This document shows positions 20,126 through 30,205 of a stretch of DNA of 64,000 bases, piece after piece. The notes under the pieces are model-generated. The model saw only the letters and a list, made by a program, of their open reading frames with translations, had not been told where the DNA came from and searched no databases. Origin of the DNA: Selaginella moellendorffii (lineage: Eukaryota > Streptophyta > Lycopodiopsida > Selaginellales > Selaginellaceae); the NCBI RefSeq assembly GCF_000143415.4, contig NW_003314341.1:646394-710393 (forward strand), written 5' to 3'. The position numbers were made by a program, and so were the translations under genes. Numbering within the stretch: position 1 is the first letter of the stretch; each line of letters opens with the position of its first letter.

Positions 20126-20147
20126 ATGGCATGTGGCCTCATGCTAT
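20126..20147. repeat. 22-bp palindrome next to the transposase-like start
   Basis: Near-consensus copy (one base off in the right arm). It is followed by a pyrimidine-rich tract ending 'cactttcag' at 20229, directly before the ATG. This could be the acceptor of a 5'-UTR intron. Confidence 0.75.
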
Positions 20148-21969
20148 TGAGGTTGTTTGGTATGTTATGATTTAGGCCATTCTCCAATCATTTTTTGTAT
20201 GGTCTTAACTTCTTTTCTGCACTTTCAGAATGGCCTTCAGGGTTGGGGAAAAGGTTTACATTTTGAATGGTGGGAAGAGAGTTGCAAAAGGGACCTTTGT
20301 GTCTATGGATCGGAACTTTGTTATACACTGTCAAAGGCTTGGGGAAGGCAATGCTATTGTATTAGTAGAGACTGTCTTCGATGGGAATGTGGTCGCTATT
20401 GAACGAGGAGAGATGGTCGTCGGGGTAAATGTTGTTGTTGCCTTGAAAAATCTTCAGAAGAAAGCAGATGTTGGGGACAGCGCAAGTGCGACGCATGTTC
20501 CCTCCGTGGATCTTAAGAACCGTGCTACATGGATTCAGGCAAAGGTGTTTCTAAACAACCCCGAGGGGGAGGTGGTAGCTGAGGGCTTAGCCACAGTTGT
20601 CGATCCAAGAGATGTGGTTGCTAATCAAGAATTGGGCTGGGATGATATTGGAGTTGCGATTTTAGAGGTTGTTGACACAGAAGAAAACAGTCTGACTATT
20701 GGAAGCATTGTGCGGTGGAAATTGAGGCACTTAGTGTTTGAGAATGTGAAGGATTCACAATCAAACACCACTACAACTGATGACAGAACATCTCTTCATA
20801 GGAAAAGAAAGTACACCTTCCTAAAGCGCAGCCAAAGGGATCTGAGCAACAAACCGAAAAGGCAGAAAATGGCGATGGAGGTTCAAATGGTCTCGACAGT
20901 TGTTTGTTGCAAGAGGAGGTGCTGTCAACATGCTGATTGGGATGCTATTGAAGAGGAGAGAGCAAGATACAAGACATTGTCTTGGAAGGCAGCTCACAAT
21001 TTTGTGTATGAGGCATTACGGTCATCTGTTGATGCTTCAGAACATCAGGTGGGGGGCATGGTCTTCCAGAGGGGTTTGGTCTACATGAAGGCATGGAGAA
21101 TCATTTATGGAGTCCCTCGAACCACATTCTACAGAATCAAAACTGAGTTCGAGGAACAAAGGGTTCAACAAACAGTCCATGGGAACGACGGTACGCACAA
21201 AACCAGGGGTCATGTTGTATATGGAGAGGCAATCTTCAAGAGGTTTATCGAGACATGTAGCGAGCAGCAACCACATAAAACCCGCCTCTTGGAAGATGGA
21301 ACACGAGACACCCAACGAGTTCTCCCTTCCATGTATACCAAGGGGGCCATATTGGAAGATGTGAATCGGGAACTCCAGAGTAATGGCTACAGGAAGCTGA
21401 GCCAATCTAGATTTAGTAGATTGTGGAGCAACAGGTTCAGGGATGTGAGTATAGGAAAGTACTCCAGCTTTTCAAAGTGTGACGAGTGCACTGCTATCAA
21501 AATGGCTTTGTCGAAGAATTCTTGCAGCGCTCAAGAGCGAGAGACGTTGGTTAGAAGGCAGCTCGACCACAACATCAAGCAGAGAAGCTGCAGGACTGCA
21601 TATTATCATAACAGGATTCTCTCCATGGAGAGACCTGACTCTTACCTCTGCATCATCCACGATAAAATGGACTAGAAAAAGACGTGCTTACCTCGAATCA
21701 ATCCTGCCCCCAAAGCAATCTCTTCATCCATGCAGCTGCCTGTGTCTCTGTTTGGCATAATCGCTCATGGGCATGGTGCCCAGAACTATGGGAACTTCTT
21801 TGTACCTCTATGGGGTGGCGGGGGTGCAAAACATGATGATTGCGTCCCTAGCAAAACACTTAAGGTCTCTGCAAAGTGCGCAGACTGAGCTGAACGGCCA
21901 ACCCTTGCATAAGGCCCTTGTCGATCGAACCCCATACAGGGTTCAACTGGAGGAGCAAAGGCTTGCAGT

Positions 21970-21991
21970 ATCGCATAGGGCCCCATGCCAT
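21970..21991. repeat. 22-bp palindrome inside the transposase-like gene, worn copy
   Basis: Centre ggggcccc-like, right arm CCATGCCAT intact. It lies in the poorly conserved stretch between two conserved blocks, in a possible GC-AG intron that I cannot prove. Confidence 0.55.
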
Positions 21992-22026
21992 CCCAGTGAA
22001 TATGTTGGCCGTCAGATTGTAGGGTT

Positions 22027-22048
22027 ATCACGTGAGGCCTCATGCCAT
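22027..22048. repeat. 22-bp palindrome inside the transposase-like gene
   Basis: Arms ATCACGTGAGG and CCTCATGCCAT. It is embedded in 'gtt' + palindrome + 'tccgacaag', a 34-base GT...AG stretch like the one at 16764-16797. Whether it is spliced is unknown. Confidence 0.65.
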
Positions 22049-23407
22049 TCCGACAAGGCTGGTCGCCCGGTGAATGCACAGCCTCATCCAAACGAAGCAG
22101 AATCTCAAGGAAGTTCTTGCGGCCGATGTGGCCTTCCACCCCATCTTCTGCTCCAAACAGACAATGCTGGCAGTGAGAACAAAAACATGTACGTCTTCAC
22201 GTACTTGGCGATGCTTGTTGCCAAAGGCATATTTGAAACGGTTACACTTGGCTTTCTCATGGTTGGTCACACTCATGAAGACGTCGATGCCATGTTCAGT
22301 CACCTGGCAAAGTCCCTCCGGCGATCCAATGTCCTCACCCTCCCACAACTCTATGATGAATTCCAAAATTGCATCAAAGGCACTATTGAAGCTGCACTTG
22401 TGACAGAGGTTCCAGACTTTAAGGGGTTTGTAAGAGGCTACATCAGGGACGGATCCAAAACGTTGATTGGCCACTCCAAGCCTCTTTAGTTTCATTTCAG
22501 CATGCGTGACGGTGCTCCAGTGATGAGGTACAAGATGAGAGAATGGGACATAGTGTGGCTGCCAGTGGACGGCATTGAACTCTTCAAGAGAGATCCCATA
22601 ACTAGGGAACCTATGATTCCTTAGGGTTCCCCACGGCCGATGCACCCGGATGGACTCAAAGACCAGGAAAGTATAGTGGCCGGGATTAGACAGCATATTG
22701 CCTTCTGGAAGAGGGGGTTGGTGTTTGGTGGAGAATCCTATTTTCAGAGGTGCAAGCCTTTGCTAGAATACTGGGAGAAGATTATATCTACTATCCAAAA
22801 TGGGCCGGTTGTATATGAAGAATTGGAAGAGTCCTTTTGGCCAGAACCCAGAGCACCAGATAGTAGCGGAACAATGTCCTCTGGAAATGCAGTGACAGAT
22901 AATGATGTTGAAGATCACTATTGTGGGCTGAGGAACAAGAAGCCGGATTCAGCATTCAATCCAGTACAGGTCTACAAAGGAATGGTCGTGCTTGTCAGAC
23001 CCAGTAATAAAAAACAAATGATATGGGTGGGGCGGAAACTAACTCCTTCAATGTAACTGTGGAGTGGTTCAAGCCAAGTTTCGGATATATGAAGGATTGC
23101 CTAGAAAAGAGATGGGTGCTAAATCCAAAGGATCCCAGCATGAGCATATCGGTGGATAATGTTGTGCATGGTTGGATGCAGAAGCAGAGTGCCACCATCA
23201 CCTTGCTAGACCATGCAAGAGATGCAGCAAGAGCATTCATAACCCGGGTTCAAGGTGAGATTCATTAATATTCCTTTACTAACTTTCTAATGTATTTTAT
23301 TTCAAGGTGAACAATCCGAATCTGAATCAGAGGAGGCGTGATGGCATGGCGTGATGGCGTGAGGCGTGACACCAAAAAGGAGGTGTCCACTAGCGCTTAG
23401 GCTTATA

Positions 23408-23429
23408 ATGGCGTGTGCCCTCATGCCAT
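23408..23429. repeat. 22-bp palindrome, 3' of the transposase-like gene
   Basis: Near-consensus copy (ATGGCGTGTGC / CCTCATGCCAT). A partial cluster of 'atggcgtgaggcgtga' units lies just before it at 23338-23370. Confidence 0.75.
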
Positions 23430-23496
23430 TTACTTGATCACCAAATACCTTTTTCCCTTTGCACTAGTATATCTTAATACCGGTCTGAGAAATAGA

Positions 23497-23520
23497 ATGG
23501 CATGTGCCCTCAGGCCTTTT
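23497..23520. repeat. 22-bp palindrome, outermost right copy
   Basis: The left arm is intact (ATGGCATGTGC) and the right arm is worn (CCTCAGGCC). It marks the right limit of the palindrome family. Confidence 0.55.
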
Positions 23521-25075
23521 ACTAAATCACCTTTGAAAGAAATGCAAGCCTCTATGTCGTAAAAAAAAGGTACTAGAGAAATTCCTTAATAATATGAATG
23601 TTATTTAGTTTCATGAAAATACACTAAGGGTCAAATGAGTTAAATGACTTCTCCAGACTAGCAATGCCTCTTGCTACACCTTCACAATTAGATTCATTAG
23701 AAAAAGATAACATTGAATAATATCTAAATGTTCTCATCATTAAGTTATACGTCTGGCTAATAGGAATGACGTTCATCTTGGAAAGCTCACCACACGCTCA
23801 ATGAACAAACAAATAATGTGGGCGCGCATGCCATCGCTCTTCTTTAGCTTCAGATTCGGCTTGTTCACCTTGACAATGAGATTTATTATATAACCAGATG
23901 GACTCAGTTTGGACACAAAGTCACCGCGCTAGTCACCATGCCCCAAATATGTCTAGCCCCTGGACAAAAAACATATAATTTCACGTCATTTTCAAATACT
24001 TGAAAATTTGTACCTAATCCCATTTTACTAAATAAATCCCACTTTAACAAAATAGAGCTTAGCTGTAGAGACAGTGGATGAAATCCTTGAGACTAGTGGA
24101 TCATTGCCTTGAATGATATATATACCTAGAAAATGTGATGCTACTAGGATGTTGCGCGCACACACTCCTCGTGGGAGGAATTTGAAAGCCGATGAGCCAC
24201 CACATTACAACCGATGAATCACATTTTTGGTCAAACATTCCAATATTCTGAATTGCAAATTGCTATGGAAGCAAGCACCACTGTACGATGTGCTCTTCGA
24301 AAACTTTTGAGAAAGCTTGCTCTCAGCTGACTGAGTTTGAGCTAGGCTCTCACAAGATTGGACAATAGTGTGAAAGACAGATCATGGCCGTACTTTTGGC
24401 ACCCAAAACCATGTGTTTGAAGACACGCTTCACTAGCTAGTTGCACCAAGATCATCACCAATTTCATGGGGTGTGCTTCCCTGGTTTATTGGATCTCTGG
24501 TGCAACCCTGGAGTTTTTCTTGTGGGTGAGTAAACTTTCACGGTTTAGGAGCAATATATTATTGCTAGGAAAAGGCATCAAACTTGGAGCTCGACTCTCA
24601 CGCCCCGAGGATTTGAAAGAATTGAAACCTATGGACCTCCAGCTTTGACAATAGATGGAACCAGGGTGCCTGGATCAAATCAAACTCGAGCTCAAACAAG
24701 CCATCTTCCAGAACAATATCTTAAACGGATGTTGCTGGTTCTTGTTCCAGCATGCTTATACTTTGCTTCTAAGAAGTAGTGTTTGCATTGGCTGCTTGCT
24801 CAGATTGAGATGCAGAGTCCATCCAACCCAGTTTGTTTGCCATAGCCTCTGGGTTTTTAAATAAAACGTGTCCCAGAACATGAGCAAGTGAGAGTTTCAT
24901 TCCATTGAGAAGAGAATGGTTTCTTTCTTGAGCTTGACAGCAGCAAGGAGCTGAGTGCCATGCCCAGAATTTGCACCACAAAACAAGGAATTCTTGTGCT
25001 GCTGTTTATATTATGCATAATCATCTAGATTAATCTCATGTTTACAATTGCTTAAATTGTTTTAAATATCATTGT
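23521..25075. other. Gene-poor spacer
   Basis: No recognisable gene. It holds repeat D copy 2 (24566-24706) and otherwise unassigned sequence; short open frames here have no recognisable features. It ends at the LTR of Element 1. Confidence 0.5.
24566..24706 (+). repeat. Dispersed repeat D, copy 2
   Basis: Matches 8848-9014 in order and orientation ('catcaaacttgga', 'aggatttgaaagaa', 'tgcctgg.tcaa', 'ctcaaacaagccat'). Confidence 0.5.
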
Positions 25076-25249
25076 GTGAGTGCATGGAATATGGAAAGGT
25101 AATATAGAAAATATGCATATCAATCAACCCAAAAACCTTAGTTTATATATAGGAGTGAGTGGTCTAGATTAAAACCAATCCAATGGCTACAAAATCCCAC
25201 TACGTTAATATTAATATATAACATCATAGTTGTAGATTTGGGCCTCACA
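25076..25249 (-). repeat. LTR of Element 1 (3' LTR)
   Basis: 174 bp, TGTGAG...CTCACA on the element strand. The purine-rich stretch just inside it ('ccgagaggaggggatga' on the element strand) is the polypurine tract. Confidence 0.85.
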
Positions 25250-25686
25250 TCATCCCCTCCTCTCGGAATAATAGAAGACTATTAGAGTTCTCTTGTAGAT
25301 GGGCTGGGATCTGGAGGAATGTCAAGAGGAGGCATTGATGGATTTATAGGTGGTATTAATTGTTCTTGATCCTTTTGTATGAAGTGTTTCAACCACTGCA
25401 CATGCACAATCTTTGGAGGATCTACCTATTAGATGTCATGCCAAACTTTATAAATTTGTAGTCCAACTTACCACAACACTCAATATGGTCCTTTTCACTA
25501 AGCAAAGAGCACTTTAAATAAACCACATACCGTAAGATAGGGAAAACAAACTAACACCAAGTCATCCACTTTGTACTCCGCATGTGGACGATGATGGGAA
25601 TTGTAGTGCCATTGTTATCCTACTTATACATGGCCTAAGTGTTCGGCAGACTTTGCTCAGATAAGTGGAAGAATGTTTGTCAAATA

Positions 25687-28600
25687 TTAATCCCACAACC
25701 TAGCATCGGCAGCTCGTGGCAATTGCAAAGGTAAACCCAACTCTATTGGTAATATTGAATCATGACCATATAGGAGTTTATATGGTGAAACACCACCAGA
25801 ACTCTGAACCCTTATGACATATGCATATCGAAGAGACAGCAAATAATCATCCCAATCCGAATGCTGAAAGTTCATATACTTTGCAATCATCCCTTTGAAC
25901 GTCCAAACAAATTGTTCCACTAAACCATATGATTGTGGATGAGAAGCACTTGTGAAAGTGTAGCGTATCCCCAATCGAGACGTCAAAACATGAAATGCCT
26001 CAGCCATAAATGCAAGACCATTATCTAAAAGAATCTGCACTAGACAAGAATGCTGGAACATCACTCGATTTGAGGAGGAAGTATCCAACAACAATTGCAG
26101 AAGCACTAGCAAGAGCACGAACTTCCACCTAATGAGTCAAATAATCAGAAGCAATAAGAACATACTCATTGCCAATAATCGATCGTGAAAAAGGTCCCAT
26201 AGGATCAAACGCCACCAACTCAAATGGATGAGAAACTGCAATTGACTCCAACCATCCTTCCGTGGCACGAGGGGGAGTATTATGAGCTTGGTACCAAATG
26301 CAGCTATGCACAGACTGAATAACATCACATCATATCTTTGGCTAATAGAAAGACTTGCGTAGCTTCTCAGTCACATGACGATGTCCCATATGCCTGCCTA
26401 GAAGAAGAGAATCATAGCAGGCATGGAGAAACCGTGAAATAAAGACGGAAGGCACCACTAGTTGTAAAGGATCATTAGGATCCATCCCCACAAAATAAAG
26501 AAGGCCATCTTTAAAGCGATATTAAGAATGTAAATGCCGGAATGGCAAGTTATCAAAAAGTGATGCAGGATTCTCAAACCCATCTTAAAGCCTTCGAATC
26601 CATAGCTCAATCTTTTGAGCCTCATAAACCTTCTCAAGAGAAGGTAGATCTTGCTCTACATCTTGTAGACACTGAACATTAAGTATAACAACTGCTGACG
26701 ACACAAAATCCTCATTTAGAAAATCCACAGACACTAGAAAAAAAGGCTCGTCAGAAACATGAGAAGAGAGTGGAGAAGGAATAGGAGCTCAAGAAAGGGC
26801 ATTAGCATCAGCCATAGAACTCCCAAGGCGATGAACAACATCAAAATCATATATCTAAAGCATCAAAGCCCACCGAACAGTACAACCAACCAAATTCTTT
26901 CACTTCAATAATGAAGTCATGGTAGCATGATCACCTTCAAGTAATGTTTGAGAACCATGTAGATATGCATAGAGTTTTTCGAAACCCCAAACTGCTACTA
27001 AACATTCTTTCTCTGTCGTGGAGTAGTTCACCTCCACTGGTTGTAACATACAGATTATATATGCAATGGGATGGTGCTGACTAGGCACACTCGAGCTTTC
27101 TTGCATCAATACATCTCCAGGACCGATATCAGAAGCATCCACACGCAAAATAAAAGGTCAAGTGTAATCAGGATATGCTAAAACCAGAGGAGTCTTCAAC
27201 AACTCTTTGAGATCCACAAATGCCCGCTCACAATCCAGAGACCAAATAAATGATGACGTTGATAACTTCAGCAACATTTGCAACAGTGTAGTGTGATTAG
27301 AAAGATAATGCACAAAATGACCGAGATACTGCACCTTGCCCAGGAAGCATTGCATATTATTCACACACTTCAGAGTAGGGAACTTTAGAATAGCCACAAG
27401 TTTGTCAAGATTAACTTGCAAACCCTCACAAGAAATACGGTCCCCAAGATAAGTCGTGTCCTTGGACCCAAATACACACTTCGACCGCTTCAGCTTTAAA
27501 CCAACGTCCTGTAGCCAATTTAACAATTTACAAACATCACAAATATGCTCCTCTCATGTCCCCTCCAAGTGAATCAAAACATCGTCAATGAAGTCAGCAG
27601 TCACCTCTGGCATATTGCAAAGAACCTCATCCATCATCCATTGGAAAGTTGTTGGAGCATTTTTCAAACCAAAAGGCATAATGAAGAACTTGTACAAACC
27701 AAATGGGGTACGAAAAGCAATCTTAGGAATATCTTCTTCGGCCATCGGTACTTACCAGTACCCAGAAGTAAAATCTAGCTTGGTGAACCAACAACTTTCC
27801 CCTAGACAATCCAAAAGATCAGTAGTGTGAGAAAGAGGGTACACATCCGGGATCGTCACTTCGTTTAACAGACGATAGTCGATGTAGAAACGAATACTCC
27901 CATCATGCTTCGTCATAAGATGAGGTGCACATGCCTAAGGACTCCTATGACTTTCGAATAACACCCTTCTCCAATATCTCCTTGATATTTGCATATAAAA
28001 TCTTGATCTCTTTGGGTGACTGATGACGAACAGAAACCTTGATTGGATGCGCATCCCCAGTTGGAATAGGATGACGTGTGGCAATTTTGACCCCAGATGA
28101 TAGGTCAAATTCAAAGAAATCAAAATACTCCTTCATGAGCCAGTCAACCGCTGCAACACAAAGATTGTTGGAGGGATCGGAAAAGGGAAGAGCAAAATAA
28201 GATGGAAACATTGGAGGAAAGAGTGGGGGGACAAAAGTAATGGAAGCAGAGGTAGAAGTAAAGAGATGAAAAGGTATGAAAGTGAAAGGAATGGATAAAA
28301 TATAAGGAAGTATGAGACAAAGGGAAGAAGCCTCAAAGTCACATTTGGCATGATTGCACTACAACTAATCCATACCAAGGATGAGGTAAAAAACTTGACT
28401 CGGCACCACCTATAATGATTGCAACCCAAGCTCGAAATCGCCCACACATACAACTAGGTCCGCCTCATCCCGTTCACATGTATGTGTATAGCCGTTGCCA
28501 TAAAGAATGAAAACTAGCTCCACCACACAATGCAAGTGTAGACGGCAACGTGTGACAACAGGTCAAGCAATAGAAGATAAACTTAAACCTATATCAAGCA

Positions 28601-28700
28601 ACATGGAGAGAATAGTAGGAGATTGCTTGTTATAAAAACGAGCTTGGAAAGTAAAAATTGGATGAACTGATACCGAGTGAACCCCTTGATGATACTCCCG
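25687..28700 (-). pseudogene. Pol remnants of Element 1
   Basis: Recognisable pieces: integrase core (25687-26118, with 'HPQSYGLVEQFVWTFKG') and 26129-26311; RNase H (26900-27148, 'YSTTEKECLVAVWGFEK'); RT thumb (27158-27526); RT palm (27554-27745, 'FIDDVLIHLEGT'); and protease/RT start (27935-28453). Stops and frameshifts separate them. At 27400-27430 it runs unbroken through the point where Element 2 is cut, which shows what the ancestral sequence was. Confidence 0.85.
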
Positions 28701-28799
28701 AAAGAAAGATAGAGGGGTCATTGACTTATTCATGCAAGGTCCCTCTGTTACTTGTGTGACTCCTCGTTTCCCAGATGCATTTCAATGTCTAAACCTACT

Positions 28800-29690
28800 G
28801 CAACAGCACCAACAAGACATTGTTGATGCAAAGGTCTCCACCCAAGAAATGGTGGCTACCAATCTGGAAAATGCTAACAATGCCGATAAGTGTGACTAAC
28901 TTCATCACACACCTAGCAACAAACATCATGGCCACGACCATGGCCTTGCCCTTGTCTTTGAACTTGAGCAGCAGCAGTATCAACCTCCATTGGAATAGGA
29001 CTATCACCTATATAAGTGGAGCTAAAGGACATGCAGCAAGAAGTGGAAGAGGCTATGTCTTATAACGTTGTGCCAAGCGAAGAGCATCATTAAAGGTGGT
29101 AGGAGTAAGTGCATGCACAAGTTTGACAAGATCTTGACAAAGTGCTGGCCACAACATTTCTAGCTTGATCTGCTCTAACATATTTAGCTCCGCACGAAGC
29201 AAAAGACTTTAGAAACAAACGCCAAATTGCATCACTGACTCAAATAGCCTTTGGCAAAGATAGTGCAATTGTTAGAAGGCATTATTATAATCGTTAGCAT
29301 GTCTAAATATGCATTTTAAGACGTCTGGCAGAACACTCCAATACCCACGAATGGCTGCACTCAAACCATTGTACCACTGTAATGCTGTCCTTTGGAGACA
29401 CGTGGGAAACTCATGGAAACGTCGAGCATCATCCCAAGAATGATATGTGGCAATCACTGTGAAGTGATCGAACTAATGGTACACATCATCCCTAGGATTC
29501 CCGTGAAAGAACTCCGGCCGAACACGAGGATTAGCACCAAGTGTAGGAGGAGTTGTACCACATGCCATGAATGGTGACATCAACTTAGTTTAGTTGTTCA
29601 ATTGCAAGCATATAGCATCAAGCAATTGTACCAACTACTACTCCAAAGTCAAAGAAGGAGATTGCTGATTTGCCATAAATATGAATGAAA
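28800..29690 (-). pseudogene. Gag remnant of Element 1
   Basis: Aligns with the gag of Element 2 (3606-4538), e.g. 'YHSWDDARRFHEFPTCLQ' and 'ALQWYNGLSAA'. It is broken by stops and by loss of the zinc-knuckle cysteines. Confidence 0.8.
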
Positions 29691-29840
29691 AGGAAAGAGC
29701 AAAATAAGAGAAATAACAAAAAGCTAGAAGGAAAGGGAGATCTAAACAATACAAAAAGTTAGATTTAAACCAAAATCCTAAAAGAAAATAACAAAAGAAA
29801 GGAAATGGAAAATGCTAGATCTAAATGATACAAAAGTTAA

Positions 29841-30204
29841 TGTAAGCGACTAATTTTTCCATTCTACTTTAGTCACTTAACCACATTTCCAACCACTTGG
29901 AGGAGTCTCACTCACAACCTCCATAAGTCTTATTTAGACTTGGGTTGCTAGCCCTAAGAATGGCATCCCCGCCACTCATGGTCCAAGTGCTCCACATGTC
30001 CAATCCCATGACCGACACCCAAGGTACCACCAACATACCAACCCGTTACGCTAGGCCATGACCATTCACCTTGGTCTCATCAGTGGTCTAACACCACCTG
30101 CATTGCAACCCCGTCTCTTCAAGACTGGGCCTTTCGTCCATGAGTGGTCATCCCAAATCCACTCCTTAGCATCCTTAGGATGCCTGTAGACATGGGGAAT
30201 AACC
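29841..30204 (-). mobile_element. Insertion B1, last 364 bp
   Basis: On the minus strand this matches 42020-42397, the 3' part of the complete B copy, including the end 'agtcgcttaca'. It continues exactly where the 5' part stops at 2281. At 30205 it abuts the second half of Element 2's pol. Confidence 0.8.
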
Positions 30205-30205
30205 T

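Larger units (their letters stand above)
20230..23268 (+). pseudogene. Transposase-like protein (RNase-H-like, DUF7869-type), interrupted
   Basis: An open frame of 481 codons starts at 20230 directly after 'tttcag'. Residues about 1-75 and 95-185 look like two copies of one small domain ('VAKGTFVSMD...HCQRLGEG' and 'VAEGLATVVDPRDV'). Next come a Cys-rich basic patch, and a region typical of eukaryotic transposase-like proteins often labelled DUF7869: 'YYHNRILSMERPDSYLCI' and 'IHDKMD', then, after a TAG at 21673, 'MQLPVSLFGIIAHG'. In another frame follow 'LLLQTDNAGSENKN' and 'FLMVGHTHEDVDAMFSHL'. The conserved acidic residues in D(K/G)MD, QTDN and HTHEDVD suggest a catalytic metal site. Stops at 22487 and 22622 (both TAG, where Gln would fit) and frameshifts near 21760 and 23030 break the gene; the C-terminal part runs to 23268. 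The family label is from memory of motifs, not from a search. Confidence 0.65.
12301..23520. mobile_element. ~11-kb composite element with divergent genes and a palindrome family
   Basis: Inferred unit, bounded by the outermost copies of a 22-bp palindrome that I find nowhere else in the window. It holds a transposase-like gene on the plus strand (20230-23268) and a long FCP1/HAD-like gene on the minus strand (about 17000-12649). A 3.2-kb divergent spacer between them is full of direct and inverted repeats. The outermost copies have partly similar surroundings (12306-12330 and, reversed, 23492-23515: 'gcacatgccatt.tattt'), possibly worn terminal inverted repeats. I could not fix true ends or a target duplication. 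Confidence 0.5.
25076..29840 (-). mobile_element. Gypsy-type Element 1, body and 3' LTR (decayed)
   Basis: Same family and gene order as Element 2, on the minus strand: leader up to 29840, gag, protease, RT, RNase H, integrase, LTR 25076-25249. It carries many more A/T substitutions than Element 2 and is frameshifted throughout. Its leader stops at 29840 against the 3' end of insertion B, and its own 5' LTR is now at 893-1068. Confidence 0.85.

Noticed and set aside
12301-23520. CRISPR-like array from the repeated 22-bp palindromes
   Set aside because: Spacing is irregular (tens to thousands of bases), no cas genes, and the DNA is clearly nuclear plant DNA with spliceosomal introns.
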